Assembly (NCBI GenBank): GCA_963277665.1
Contig: OY728157.1
Location: forward strand, 370,340,067-370,404,066
DNA length: 64,000 bases
Source: Viscum album
Taxonomy: Eukaryota > Streptophyta > Magnoliopsida > Santalales > Viscaceae
Direction of reading: 5' to 3'
Shown here: piece by piece, positions 39,463-52,568 of the stretch
How the letters are laid out: each line of letters starts with the position of its first letter
How positions within the stretch are numbered: the stretch's first letter is position 1
Position numbers and translations under genes: made by a program
The notes under the pieces: generated by a model
What the model saw: the letters and a program-made list of their open reading frames with translations, nothing else
Database searches by the model: none
Told to the model about the DNA's origin: nothing

Positions 39463-42300
39463 TCTACATAAATCCTATTAAGAAGACTGGTTCACAAATA
39501 TATGACCCCACTTCTCTCACATCGATGTATCACATTACCATGTCTACTGAGAAACATAACCATGTTATCACTGAGCTCAATCCATAAGTTCATACTTTCA
39601 AAAAATAACCTTCATATCGGAATATGACATATGAACTAGCTTTTTACAAATCAAGTTTCACCACAAGCCCCCCTAATTCAAGACACGAGACAGGTCTGAA
39701 AGATATTTTGTAAAGTATTCTAGATGAAGCATTATGTGAATTTAAGTCATCATATGTGTAAAATCTTAATAGTAATCAACCATACGAATGGTCCCAACAC
39801 CCTCAAATAGTCCCTTGTTTCTCAGTGTCAACTTCCCCAATTTTCCATGCCTTCAGTGACCATGTTGAGGAGGGACTCTTAAAAGCACAGTCTCCAATCC
39901 AAAATTATAAAGGATGTTTTAAATGATCCACATAATATTTATACTACATCTACTCCGTCACAAATAATTTTTGAATCATTTGGATCTTTTCCATCATCTC
40001 TTGTATAAAAAATAGGTCCTATAATTGATGTTTCACCAATCTATGACAAATAAAGTTAATATATAGAAGGTTGGGAATACAAGACCCACATGGTGCCACT
40101 TTAATTGAATACTAGTAGCTTTTATTGTTGGAAAATCTAACCAACCCCAAATAGAAATCCCATGCTCCATCAAAATCAAGGATAAAAGCACCAAATCTGT
40201 CCTCTAAAATTTTTATATCATATTCCATCTTAATATCTTTTTGAGGATTGTACATTGTGATTTAGTTTACTGGGGATTCCATTTTCTCTTGGAGGCATTT
40301 ACAAAATTTTTATTTCAATTGTGGATACCTATAATAAAAAATGGTATATGGAACTATGTTAAATATGAAAATCTCCAATACAAATAGATTCCCCAACTCC
40401 TCAACTTTGGTGGGATCTTGAATTGGAATAATGTGAGATGATTTGATCAACCTATTTATCACCACACAAACATGATTTTTTCATTGATGTGTATATGAAA
40501 TATCAACAATAAATTCAATAGATATATCATCCTAGTTTCCATTAAGTATTGAATGTGGATCAAATAACTCAAAGGATTCTAATGATTGACCATGAACTGT
40601 TCAAATGTATAAAAAAGAGAAATAAAATTATCAATATCTCATTTCATACTCATACACTAGAATCGATGCCTCAAATCATAAACCATCTTTTTCAAGCCTA
40701 GGTAGACCACACACTAGGAACAATGAAAACATAAAACACATACTTCCTCAGAGGAGACGTAATGCCATAACATATCCTAATGAAATATAAAAATTATGAA
40801 TATAGAGACCATTCAATATTGGTCCTCCCACCATATAAAGAATCCCAAATACTTGAAAACTTATCATAATGATTTTTATTATGGAGTATCATCTCAATAA
40901 GAGTGTATTTCAACCAAACTATAGCTAAAACAACCTCTCCCCCATCCTCTCAGATTCTTAAATGCATGTGAGAAATGTGATCCATGATATTCCACACCCC
41001 TCACGATTTCTTCACATTCTAGGTTGGTAGTGTCCATCTTAATGAATCCAAAAAAAACATTTCACATTACATGAGTATAATCAATTTCAAAGTCAATATA
41101 TTTTAGGTACTATTTCCATCACCTCTGTTAGAGATTCAAATATTTTTCTGAGAAGATATAACTCAAGTGTGTTTCATAAGAATTAATGGAATTTGTTTAC
41201 AAAACGGTTTCAAATCCAACTCTTAAGATAATGAATTACAACTACATGTTTGAGACCATGTGTGAGATAATGATTCTCATGAGGTCAAAGATGAAAAGAA
41301 CCATAATAAAATGTGTGATCACCTTTCATGATAATTTAACCCAAACCTGATCCCAATTCACAAAAAAAGACCACATAGCCATACCCAGCCAATGGTGGAT
41401 CAACATTGGAGTTGAAATAATATAATGATTTTAATCATCAAAAAAATATTAAAATTTTAAATCCTAAATTAACTTCACCCCCTTACAAGAGATATTAGTC
41501 AATAGGTAATCTAAATTTGGGGAATCTTTTATAAACTAGTGTTAATACCTTTCTAAACCTGGGAATCTGTAAATCAAAATGTCATTTCAAGGTTCTTCCT
41601 TATAAATGATAGATTCCACATTTTTAGGATCAACTGAGATTCCATGTTTGGAGACTATATTCTTTAATAACCTCAACTCCTGTATCTATAATTATCACTT
41701 CTACAACATGATACAAAGTCAGCAATTTATAAATATGGCCATAGCTTCTGTCAAATAAATCATCGGATCCTCCTCAGTTTTATAGTAATACAATGTGTCA
41801 TTCACATATACCACAATGAATGAATCAAGATACTGGTATAAGATCATCTTCATCTATGCCATAAAAACATTAGGAATATTGGTTAGCCCGAACAACATAA
41901 CGAGATACTCATTATGGTCATATCTGATCCTAAACTTGGTTTTAGGGATATCAGATTTCTTGATCCTAAGAAGGTGATAAAATTTTAAATATTAACCATA
42001 GAAAACCAGTTCTCCCATTTTTGTAATAAAAAATAATTAATTCAGGGAAAAATATACTTCTTCTTAATTTTATCTTGATTGAGATTTTGGTAATTAACAA
42101 ACAAGTGAAGTGTTTCATCGGCCTTCAAGGAGAAATGAATTGGTCCCTGGAAAGGTGAAAAATTGGGTTGAAAGATGATTTTGTACCTGAAATCATCAAA
42201 TTATTCATTTAAAACATTTATTTCACGTATTTCTACTTGGTAATATAGGTTAAATATACGCTAAGTACCTAGCACAATGTTGATATATAACTCTACCTCC
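39463..42300 (-). pseudogene. pol of B: RT, RNase H, integrase, chromodomain
   Basis: On the minus strand from right to left the domains run as follows. RT N-part has F-V-N-Y-Q-N-L-N (~42100). RT core has [11 protein letters not shown] and L-V-M-L-F-G-L-T-N (~41950-41870), then V-V-Y-V-N-D at the F-I-D-D site (~41800), where the first Asp reads Asn. The connection has S-K-H-G-I-S-V-D-P-K-N-V-E (~41660) and F-P-G-L-E-R-Y. RNase H has T-H-G-L-K-H-V-V-V-I-H-Y-L-K-S-W (~41260). Integrase has a D-R-F-G-A-F-I-L-D-F-D-G-A-W segment (~40160) and the P-R-N-K-G-L-F block for the GPF site (~39840). Then R-K/T-K-Y-L-S-D-L-S-R-V-L (~39690) precedes a chromodomain remnant reaching ~39480. Stops and frameshifts are everywhere. 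Confidence 0.75.
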
Positions 42301-43990
42301 CTCTCTAGTGGTATGCCAAAAAATTATGACAGGAAAACATCTATAAATCATTCCATTACTAGAAGAAGTTCACCATATGATGATTCCCAATACAGTTCAA
42401 AATGATACAAGGATTTCAAACTACTAATCTATTGAAGAGGAGGTCCGACTCAGCTAGACCTAGATTCAATTTCTCCTTGAAAACAACACTATAATCTTCA
42501 CTAGGATTAGTAAGCAACAACCACAAAATATAAAATTCAATCTAGGATTTGGGAGCAACTAAATACTATATTGAAATAACTACATCTAAGTAATTCATTT
42601 CAAGAACCAAAAATTCCCAGACAATCTTAATATATGAAATAGAGAAACAAAGAAATGTAATTAGAGAACCTTTTCTATCTTCATCTTAAGTGGTGTTATA
42701 ATTTTCATCATATAAGGTTTGAGATACATAATAATATTAAACATGAAAATAGTATTGGATGATATGAAATAATTAGAGCCACTAATATAAAATAAATTAG
42801 TCACTAAAGATTAATACATAGTAAATGTACCTCTCACTATTGTAGGCCTCACATCAGTTCCCACCTAAGACTCATCCACTGTGAGAAGAAACATATTTCC
42901 TCATACCTATGGATGAAACCCCCTTATTATTAAATCATTTGACCATTCCATATAACCAATCGGTACTGAAGATCTTGTACCACTACGTGGAGTCATAAAA
43001 ACATGGAAAACCCAATGAATGTTACATGAGAATCTGCATGAACTATATATATTTAGTGCCTTAATGAAAGAACACTTCAAGTTACCAACCTTTACACATT
43101 GTAAATAAGTTATTGGGAGTTTTCTATAAACTATATATCTTTTAAAATATACCTACTATTGATTACCATCACCACATTTTCCACCAAAAGGCTCATTCCA
43201 CTTTCTCATCCCTTTAAAGTAACCACTTAAAACTACCACTAAGAGTATGAGTATCTCTTGTCATCCATTAATTAAAATAAAAATCAATTTATATCATCAT
43301 ATCCCTATGAATAACATTATCATTTATTTTAATCTTTAATAAGAATACATGATATTAGATATCTTATTGAAGAACCATCTAAAACCTATAGGCCATAAGC
43401 TTCTCATTCAACACTACCTCAAGTTAGAATTGATTAATTTCTTCAAAATGATTAGAATACCAAGTCACTGTATAATCACCTTGATGAAGGTAGATAAACT
43501 ACATTGAAGTATCAAAAACCATTGACTCTAGATATTATTTCTTTTTTAAAATATCCTTGAATTATTTCCACTCCAATCCCTTATTATTCTTTTCCAAAAA
43601 TATAGCACCCCGCTACCTTTTCCTAACCCCTTCAATATTCAAGACAATACATTTCAACTTAATGGAATCCAAAATCCCCAAGAACATTAAGAATCATTCA
43701 GTATATCTCATGAAAATTTTTACATCTTGAGGATTGTTCAAACCTTTGAAAGATAATGGTGTTTGTAGAAGAAACTATTTGGCACGATCTCTATTATCAT
43801 CCCTTCAATGTTCCACTAGCAGATGAAAAATAAGAATAAGTGTGATCCCTTATTCTAGATCTTAGACCATAAACACTATAAACTCATTGAGGTTTTCTTC
43901 AGCTGGAGGGTTTTGTTACTATGATTCATCAGTGCTACCCTCTGGGCATCCGATTGGATGTATTTTCGGGGTAATGGTATTACTCAACAT
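42301..43990 (-). pseudogene. gag (and protease region) of B
   Basis: Minus-strand translation near 43740-43350 shows N-N-P-Q-D-V-K-I-F-M-R-Y-T-E, then E-W/W-K-x-F-K-D-I-L-K-K-K-Y-Y-L-E-S, then Y-L-H-Q-G-D-Y-T-V-T-x-Y-S-N-H-F-E-E. This is the order of the Retrotrans_gag domain (the Q-G-x-x-T-V-x-E-Y box is typical). No clear zinc knuckle or protease D-S/T-G was found between 43300 and 42301, where they should lie. The frame is broken repeatedly. Confidence 0.65.
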
Positions 43991-44279
43991 TTTTAGATAA
44001 CATGGAATCATCAATCAAGAGACATAAGATCATTGATTATATCATTCATAATATAACATGGAAACAAAAATAGATAAAATGTTTGGAAATTATTGATAAG
44101 GATTATCTAATTTCCTTTATGACATATTTTCTCAACCACCCATAATAACATAAGTCTCATTAATAGAAGAACAAGCCAAGAATTTTCTCATAAAACACCC
44201 ATTAAGTATTAAAAAATATATATCACATTTACCATGTCATCCCAAACTATATACTGACATTCAAGATGAGAATCAACCT

Positions 44280-44291
44280 CCCTTGATACCA
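44280..44291 (-). other. Primer-binding site of B
   Basis: The minus strand reads tggtatcaaggg. The first eight bases match the tRNA-Met-type PBS seen in the other elements; the remainder differs. It lies ~20 bases from the LTR end, with an intervening short palindromic tttttcatgaaaaa. Confidence 0.6.
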
Positions 44292-44310
44292 ATTTTTCAT
44301 GAAAAACCCA

Positions 44311-46491
44311 TGATAACCCAATAATCTAATACCCGAATCAATTTTATCATGATTTAAAAGGAATTCTTGATCTACATGGGCAAGATACTAGCGCCCAAGC
44401 ATTATAAAAAATAAAGAGGGAATGATTTCATTGCAATAAAAGTTCAAAAATCCTAATAAAAAAAAATTCAAATATTTTGTATGAAAAGAAATCATCAAAA
44501 GGAATATACCACTAGTAGAAAAGAAAAAAACCATAACTGTACATCAAACCAAGACATAAATAACCAATGATGAATCCCTCACAATATCTCTTTATTATAA
44601 GTGAATCACATTGTTTTTTTATCCTAGTTGTCTCCATATGTCCATCTATAAAGAAATCCCATTTCCTCTATGAGTAGACTTTCCTTTTCATGTACGTGGT
44701 ATAATTAATTTTAAAAATGGAGAAAAAAAAGCATAGGTTGTGAGAAACACTATCCCAGTAGGATCACCTCATGAATTCTATAAGAAATCCATATCAAAAA
44801 AACCAATTATGTTCAATTTTAAAAAAAAACATTCCATGGTAATCTTTTCACAATTGATACCAAAACATTATTTTGAAATTATTTAAAAGTAAATTATAAA
44901 AAAGTTATAAACTTACATTCCATAAATATAGGCACGAATAATTATTTCTATCAAAATAGGAATGAATAAATCATTTCATCAAAAAATTCATCTAATAATC
45001 ATTTTCAATAAGAACACCATTTTATTAACATCTAGAGTCATTTAGTTCAATGATTAAGGCCCCTAAAATATTTTAGTGAAAAAAATTCCCAGGTGTGCAC
45101 ACATCCCTAGATCTCAACCCTATAGGGAATAAGCGTATACCCTAATGAATGAACACCCTTCCATAATCATGTTTAGTATCATTGTCCTTAAAATTTAATT
45201 TCTAGAAATATTTAGTATATTCATATCATTATTGTATGGGACAACCGACCTAACTATGTTGGATCCCATGTACATCAAGGTAATAAATCATAGAATGGGT
45301 TATCACTCATTTCGATCAGTCTCAAATCATTTTAAATAAACCCATGTTCACGTTTAAAAACATTAAATTTCATCTCAATAACCAATATCAAATGGTTTTC
45401 ATCAAAATTCATTTCTTTAAAAATAATTCATTTCATTTTAAATTTATAAAAAAATTCATTCCTTCCCCTCTCAAAAGTCATCATCAAAATAAATCTTTAA
45501 ATAATTCATTTTAGTTGATGATCATTTTCAATAAATCAAAACATTATTTCAAAATCCATTTTCTAGAGATTTCATCACACATACAATTTCATAAAAAAAA
45601 ATTAATCATAAGAGTCAAATATTTATTTAGAAATTAGTTATAAATTGATTTCTTAACAATCAAGAAACAAATGTTTCAATTGATAGTAATTTCTTTACAA
45701 AATCACCTACCTCAATCCGGGTGTCATCAATCACCAACATATGAACCTGAATTGGAGTGAAGTGATGGGATAAAATCAATCAAGAAATAATCCAGGAAAT
45801 ACAATTTAAAAAATAATGATCTAAATACATTAAAGACATAAGATCCACTAACCTCGGGGAAGGAGGGATACGATGAATAGAGAAATCACAAATAGATTTA
45901 GTTTATTCATAAAGAAAGAGATTCAATTATTTTATCAAAAATTCTATCCATGAATATTGATGATTAATGGGATTAAATTACCGCAAAATATAATTTTTTT
46001 TAAAATGGATCTAATGTGTTTTTAAGGATATGATTTTGGAGTTAAAATAAGGGTTTCAAGAATTAAAATAAAAAACAAGAAAAATTAATTCCTGTCACAT
46101 GGTTTGGACACATGGTTTGTCAAACTATTTTCCAAATTTGAACTCCTTTTTGGGATTCTTGAAGATCCACATGTTTTTGACACATTTTTTTACAAACCAT
46201 GTGCCAACCATAAAAAATACACTGATCTAACTTTCATAGTTTGAGGGTAAGGCCTCATAGTTTATACTTACCATGTGCCCAACCATGTCCCAACCTTCAT
46301 TTCTCAAATCTAAGATGTGTAGTTTCTTTGGTTGAGCATATGGTTTTACCACACCATTTGGAAACCATGAATTAGGTTATAATCCTAAAAAAACCAAAAT
46401 TCACCCAAAAGAATATATGAAAAGACCCAAATATAAATGGTTAAAACAAGGGAATGTATGTACCACAAATATAGAGCTAGGGTGCTTCACA
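44311..46491 (-). repeat. 5' LTR of B
   Basis: On the minus strand it starts tgtgaagcaccctagc at 46491 and ends gggttatca at 44311. It pairs with 37299-39462 as described there. Confidence 0.65.
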
Positions 46492-48519
46492 GGACTTATC
46501 GTATAACTTTTTCCACTTTCTAGATTCAACATGAAAATAAGTGACTATTCTAAACTCTTTAATATGGAACATATCACCCTTATTTTTTTCTATAGGGGTT
46601 TTTATGTTTTTACCCAATAGAAGAGAGGGAATTTAATTCACCAAATAGGAGGCATAATTTATATCTTCTATCCAAAACTACTTGTGGAAACATAGGTGTA
46701 TCATCTTTATCCTTGATTTCAAAACTAAATTTTGATCACTAATATATCTACCTCTGTGTATGAATAGACTTCCTAGTATAGTATTCTACAATCATATGAG
46801 TTTCCTTCATCATAACCTTTGGAATTTCATGCTACTATTTTACCCATTAAATTTAGACCTCAAGAATTTAATTTTATATCTATTTTCCTTTTTCACTATG
46901 GATATCTATTGATCAAAGGATAAAAAATGATATAATTTTTATTGATAAATAAAACCCCAAAATTTTATGTCACATCATTAATAATGGTAATAATGTACAT
47001 TGAACCTCCATGATAAAAGACTGGAGTATGACCCCATACATATGTATGAATAATCTATAAAATCAAATCCTTAGATGCATTTAATTCCGTGTATATGGTA
47101 ACATAAAACTAATTCCCAATAATAAAATATTCAAATTTCCTATACTCCATAATTCTGAGTTTTATTATTCCTTTAGAATCTATGAATTTCATCCCTTTCT
47201 CACATAAGTTACCAAGAAGTTGATTACAAAACTTTTGTTATTCAAATGTTGTTTTTTCAACATGAATTACTCATTTTTAAACTTCTATCAATTATAATGT
47301 TACTTAATTCACACATTTTACCACCACCACAAAATTGGATGAGATTCTCCATGATCTACCCACAAATTTAGTATAAACACCCACAAAATCTTATTTTTTT
47401 ATAGAAATGAGATTCTTTTTTAACCATAGTCCTGGTACCATTACTTTCAATTCTATCAAGCTTCCATTAAGAGTACAGATGAAAAAATTACCCTTTCCCA
47501 TTTTCATTAGAGTTTATACATTCAAAATATTCTCAATGAAAAACCATTCCAAGGTATAGTTACTCATACTTATCCTCATCGATGCAGAGTGAAAAGAATC
47601 CTCAGTGACTTTTATTTGAGACTCAAATGGACTGGTTGAACTAGTTATGAAAACACATATATCATTTGAAATATGATTTTTGGATTCAATTCTAGAAGAA
47701 ATCATCTAGAATTTTTTCTTCAATCATTGAAGTATATCATTATTTGAATTCTTTTTTCAATGCCGGAATAGGGGGTGTCTTTCATCCAAACTACCCCTAA
47801 TTCTACTCTTTCTGCTTTTCCTTTTCATGTGAGTCTTTCATAAATATATATGGACTTTAACTTATTCACTGTATGAATTACTAACATAATCTTAGATATA
47901 TTTTTTTCCAAATGTCCTCAGTCATAAATAAATCTTGTATGTCTTTATACACTAATTCAATCATACTACTCAATTTTCTCTCTATAGTATACATCACATC
48001 CAAATATTATAGGAGTAATGAAAGTAATATAAGCACTCGACCTAGATCTGTGACCCTTAAGTATATTGATTTCAAAAGAACCTAAATTATATTGAAATCA
48101 TTAAAAAGATAACACATTAATATTTCCTATAAAATTCTCATGTTGAGTAGCCTTTACAATATAAACTATTTTTTTACAAAACCATGTTATTCTTCATTGA
48201 CATTTAGGTCAAACCCTATGATTTCTTGTGCAGTTGTTCCTATCATTCCTTATTCAGCACTTCAAGTTTGACACTCATCAAAGGAAGAACAAGATCATTT
48301 TTCTATAAACAATATTATATCTGGATATTCCAGAATAAAACAAAATCCCATATAACTTCTAAATCAAGATCATAAACTCATCTAACTCCATAATTTTTTA
48401 ATCAATGAACTCCCATTGAATCTAGATTAATATAATAGATATTATGAAATAAATATGGGAATTCTATTGTAAGGCTGAGGGAAGAATGGTGTTATTGAAA
48501 TGAGTTCAAAAATACATAA
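46492..48519 (-). pseudogene. C1 integrase and gag region
   Basis: Minus-strand translation just right of element B (46620-46492) reads D-M-F-H-I-K-E-F-R-I-V-T-Y-F-H-V-E and K-K-L-Y-D-K-S, the copia integrase block normally containing V-F-G-C-x-A-Y and D-x-K-S. Upstream, an A-S-Y-L-V-N segment (~46650) fits the V-Y-L-I-N-R-x-P motif. The protein would continue across element B into G-Y-G-D-E at 37285. The farther part (47300-48500) should be gag by position. A 63-codon minus frame at 47514-47705 is part of it, but I could not identify a zinc knuckle. All is broken by stops. Confidence 0.65.
48515..48519. repeat. Left target-site duplication of T
   Basis: The sequence cataa directly precedes the 5' LTR and is repeated perfectly at 60922-60926 after the 3' LTR: a 5 bp duplication typical of LTR retrotransposon integration. 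Confidence 0.95.
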
Positions 48520-50141
48520 TGTAACCCCCGATATTTTTATGAGAAATATTTTGTTTTTATGTTATACATCATCAAAGGAATGTTTCACTACACACAACAC
48601 TAGCTTGGCTTTCTTTACACGCAATCACGACCTTCCTCGATAGCTTGTATTGTACGCAATACCGAGTTTCACGAAAAACGATATGCTATTAAAATATTAT
48701 TCAAACTAGCCGTTATGAATATAAATATCCAATTTTTTAAATTTTATTTTTCAAAATGAACTTCATTTTTGGATTCGGAATATCTAAATTAGCCTAGGGT
48801 GAAATTTTGGTATTTTTCTGAAAACTTTCAATTTATGATGAATAGTGAAAACACTGGGTTACTATTTAAAAACCGGCTTTTTATTTTAAAAATTATTTAT
48901 TTTATTTAAATTTATTTTATTTGAAAATTGATAAATACTACCAATATAAGTTCAATGTAATTCATTGATGTCATTTTATAATAATTTTAGACATATTAAA
49001 ATTTTATTGAACTTTTCACCCTCTTTTACCCACCTCCTTGGAGAATTTGAAAGTTTAGATAAAACATAATTTTACCGCTTCTATAGGTGGAATTTCAAAA
49101 ATCCGAAAGAAATGGTTAATATCAAGAAGTAAAATGTGGTTCAATAAGATAAATTTTTTTTGGGTGAATAGTAACATTTTACTTTTTTTTACCACGGTTA
49201 AAAGTAAATAGCGTAATTAAGGGTAAAAATGGTATTATTATTACCCTAAGACATGTCCTAATTCTATTGGATATTATTAATTCGACAAACAATAACTTTA
49301 GGAATAAAATATGACCATTTAGGTCCACTTGGATTGGATTAGGACATTTAATATTATTTTATTTATAGAAGAGTTAAAATAGTTAAAATTAATGTTTAAT
49401 AACTAAAAGATTTTTAATATAGGGATATAAATAATATAAATTCGACTATAAATATTCATTATAAAGATAAATAGATTTCCTAAATAATGGAATTTTATTT
49501 GAAATTTTTAGACTTTAAATAATTTAATTTATTTATGACACAAAGATGATGTAGTAATGACCATATTAATGGAATATTAACATAATTGATGTTATAAATA
49601 CCCAAATAAATGTAAATTTAGACTTTTAATGAATTAAACTAATTTTATAGGTTAATATAACATGTTAGTATTGATTTAATTAAGTTTTATCCAACTAATC
49701 ATACTGTTATGATTTTCAAAAAAATCAATTACCAAATAGTGTCATAATTGGCATAAAATAGTTTTTAAAACAAATATTATATTATTAATTGTTATTTTAT
49801 TCCTAAAAATCTATGGTACGTCCGAATGACTTAGATATGGTTATATATATTAATAATTAACAACTTGGGGTTCTTTTGGCTTGTTATTGTAAGTTTATTA
49901 ACCATATAGTGTAAGAAAACAAGAAGACACGGTAAAAGGTAAATTATTTAACTTAGAGGTAAATCTAAATGATAAGGTTAAAATAGTAACCTAAACTTAT
50001 CTAAAATCTACTGGTTGAGAGGATTTAGACCCATTCCCACCTTATCTTAGAAATAAATTAATTGGAAGCTATTAAAAACCAAATATGACTTTATTATATA
50101 ATAATATTTTAAGTTTTTCCTATTGTGCCCCTCTCATCCCT

Positions 50142-50149
50142 TATAAAAG
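50142..50149 (+). promoter_or_regulatory. TATA box of T 5' LTR
   Basis: The sequence tataaaag is followed by ggcacctcctccctctcttc and a cacac stretch, an arrangement typical of a plant pol II core promoter with a pyrimidine patch at the start site. The other LTR keeps tataaatg at 58710. Confidence 0.75.
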
Positions 50150-50485
50150 GGCACCTCCTCCCTCTCTTCCTCACACAACTTTGTGCCATAATGCTCGGCC
50201 AACCCCTGCCAATTTCTCTTCTCCACTTCCCTAAAAACATCATAGTGGTCTTGGTCATCTTCAAAGACCATATTTAGTTCCCTGAGATGAGGTTAAGAAG
50301 AGGCATATCAAAGAAGAGGAAATGTATGTTACCGATTCTTTCAACTTTATTTCTTCTTCTACTTATTCTTATTTGGTTGTTTAATTTTTAAGTAATAACA
50401 TAAGTATTACTAATATACTGATATGTTATTATAAGAATGAAAACCCCTTATTTCACCTTCTATCCATCCTACGGAAAACGAAATT

Positions 50486-50718
50486 ACCGTGCGTGCGTAC
50501 GTACGAAATACCGTCTCCATGTCGTGGTGTAATCTATTTTCCACCACCACCATACTTCGATGGGTATAATGGTGTAAATAATAACTATATATGATTATTT
50601 TAAATTTATATTGATTCTGAAATATTATATATACACTTCAATAAAATTACACAATCATGGGAACGATATCATCGCTCATGCGTACATACGGCCTACCGTC
50701 TCCACGATGTGATACGAC
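50486..50718 (+). repeat. Duplicated CpG-rich motif in T 5' LTR
   Basis: Two ~45 bp copies begin at ~50489 and ~50676. Each has gcgtacgtacg or gcgtacatacg, then taccgtctcca, then a gtggtgtaat/gatgtgatac tail. They lie ~187 bp apart just downstream of the predicted transcript start and stand out because the LTR is otherwise AT-rich and CpG-poor. The pair is also present in the other LTR (~59057 and ~59242). Confidence 0.7.
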
Positions 50719-52100
50719 TCGTTCTACATGATCATCAATGCATAATGATTATATAAATTAATTTAATGAATAAATTTGATATATATATTACACTAATACC
50801 ATTCTGGAAATTAGTTATCTATAACCTAAAAAAGAAGAATAAGAATTTTTTCGACAAAACACGTATAAGAACAAAAAAGCAATAAACACCTGAATCACAA
50901 GTAGCAATGAAATACTACTAATACGAAGCTATGAATATGACCATATATGATATCATAACAATGAATATGATTCTGTAATTAGTCAATAACATTATTTAAA
51001 TCATTATACAGGAGGTTCGGACACGTACGAAGCAAATCGGACCTAAGGTAAGGGAAAATCACGCAATCTCATTTTTATCCGAGATTGTTTATACTTCAGA
51101 TTTTACTGGGGAATATTTATCATCCACATCCATGTTTCCTAAATACGTAATATTATTTCTATCCTCCTACAATTTTTTAAATCCAATTTTACCCATTGGT
51201 GAGTTTTTAGTAAAATATATGAAAGGAATATTTAGTCGTTTTTAGTACGAGGTACTTTTTCTCATTTTCTGCCAAATATGAGATGAATTTTTTTTAACTT
51301 ATATGGCATGAATGGATTTTTATGATTCCATAAAACATTATTTCCATGAAACTTCCTTTAAAAGTTTTCATATTTATTTTTAATCAACTTCCTTTAGTTT
51401 AAAATTGTATGACATGTTACGAAAGGAAAAATGTTTTTGAAGTAGAAAGGATATTTTCCTCAAGAACAGAGTTCAGGTGTCTTATCAAAATTATTTTCCA
51501 TCTAAGATAATATAGGGTTCTGTTTATATCCCTATTTTTACATTGACATAGTTATGTTATGATGGAATTAATTTTATGATGTCATTTTTTTATCTTATAT
51601 GATTTATATCATGATGGCATGATGTTTAAGAATCCAATTTTTATTACATGGGTTATGCTATGATTTTTGATTTATGATCTTGTGGCACACATAATAATGG
51701 TATCATTATTGGATGGGTGGGACCTATATCTCCCTCTAATACATTGGGTAAAGATTTATATCTCATGAGATAGACATGGATGCAACGACAGGTTAATCTG
51801 GTTCAGTGATACAGGACTGAAACCAAGAGTGAACTTGGTTCAGAAATGGACTTTGTTAGCTAATATAGTCTTGGCAATGAGTCTTGACTACTAAGAAATG
51901 ATTCTCTATGATTATGTGTGTATTCCACAATGTTTCATGTTTTTTATGATTATTGGGATTACATTTCACTACTATGATTTATCCCATGTTATGAAATTAT
52001 GATCTCTTTTGCAGGTTAAGATTTCAAAAATGATATATTCTTATGAATATGATGTGATTGATATTTCTTTTTTTACCATTATTGAGAATTTGAGCTCAAC

Positions 52101-52126
52101 CTTTTGTATTTTTTCTTTTCCCTAGG
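52101..52126 (+). promoter_or_regulatory. Pyrimidine run with AG/GT, splice-acceptor-like, in U5
   Basis: A run of mostly T and C ends in cctag followed by gtct, ~225 bp before the LTR end. Similar blocks occur at the same relative position in 31129-36109 (35831-35860) and in the remnant ending at 6037 (5701-5735). A second one (tctcttttgcag, then gttaag) is at ~52005-52020. It has the shape of a 3' splice site; function is unproven. Confidence 0.4.
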
Positions 52127-52348
52127 TCTAGAAGAAGGGTATTAAGTAGGATATTCCAAAAAGGGATTCTAGATATGATGAAATACATGGGAGACAATGT
52201 AGATGGTTTATGAACCAGTTGTTTATGTTTCCAAGTTTCTAAAGACACTATACATATACGTTCCTTTCATGGTTTTGTTATATGTTGTAATAAGTATTCT
52301 TCAATTATGAAGTAATAACAATGTGTGTAAAGTATGGGTCGTTATAGT

Positions 52349-52360
52349 TGGTATCAGAGG
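52349..52360 (+). other. Primer-binding site of T
   Basis: The sequence tggtatcagagg starts two bases after the 5' LTR and is complementary to the 3' end of initiator tRNA-Met. Confidence 0.92.
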
Positions 52361-52568
52361 AAAGGTATAGTCAACCTTTGGAAACTAGGATGTGAAAGCT
52401 TTAGTAAGAACCCTAAGGATAAGTCTAAGCATAGAACCCAATTTTAGTGTTTTAGAAATGGATATGAACAACCTATGATAAGACCTTAAGTGTGAAATTA
52501 TATTCTTGATTATGTTGTTTTCGTATTATAATTAGTGTTTCTCACACTATTCTTCTGGTTTTTAGTCA

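Larger units (their letters stand above)
37299..46491 (-). mobile_element. Chromovirus B (Ty3/gypsy), full length, heavily decayed
   Basis: Minus-strand element: 5' LTR 46491-44311, PBS 44291-44280, gag ~43990-43300, pol ~42300-39470 with a chromodomain at its end, 3' LTR 39462-37299. The two LTRs differ by only ~20 bp in length (2164 and 2181 bp) but are strongly diverged in sequence. It is inserted in C1 between the integrase end and the G-Y-G-D-E motif. The possible target duplication is degraded (gggtt near 37295 and ggact at 46492), so the outer ends are good to a few bases only. Confidence 0.75.
48520..52346 (+). repeat. 5' LTR of T
   Basis: It starts tgtaaccccc and ends gggtcgttata, so the terminal 8-10 bases are imperfect inverted repeats, with a TG...TA rather than TG...CA end. 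U3 is very AT-rich. A TATA box lies at 50142, followed by a CT-rich patch, CpG-rich motif copies at 50486 and 50673, and a pyrimidine-AG/GT block at 52101. Confidence 0.95.

Noticed and set aside
39667..39677. gcccccct as the polypurine tract of B (minus strand aggggggc)
   Set aside because: Translation left of it still gives chromodomain-like sequence down to ~39480, and LTR homology between the two B copies ends at ~39462, so the true PPT/LTR junction must be near 39463-39475.
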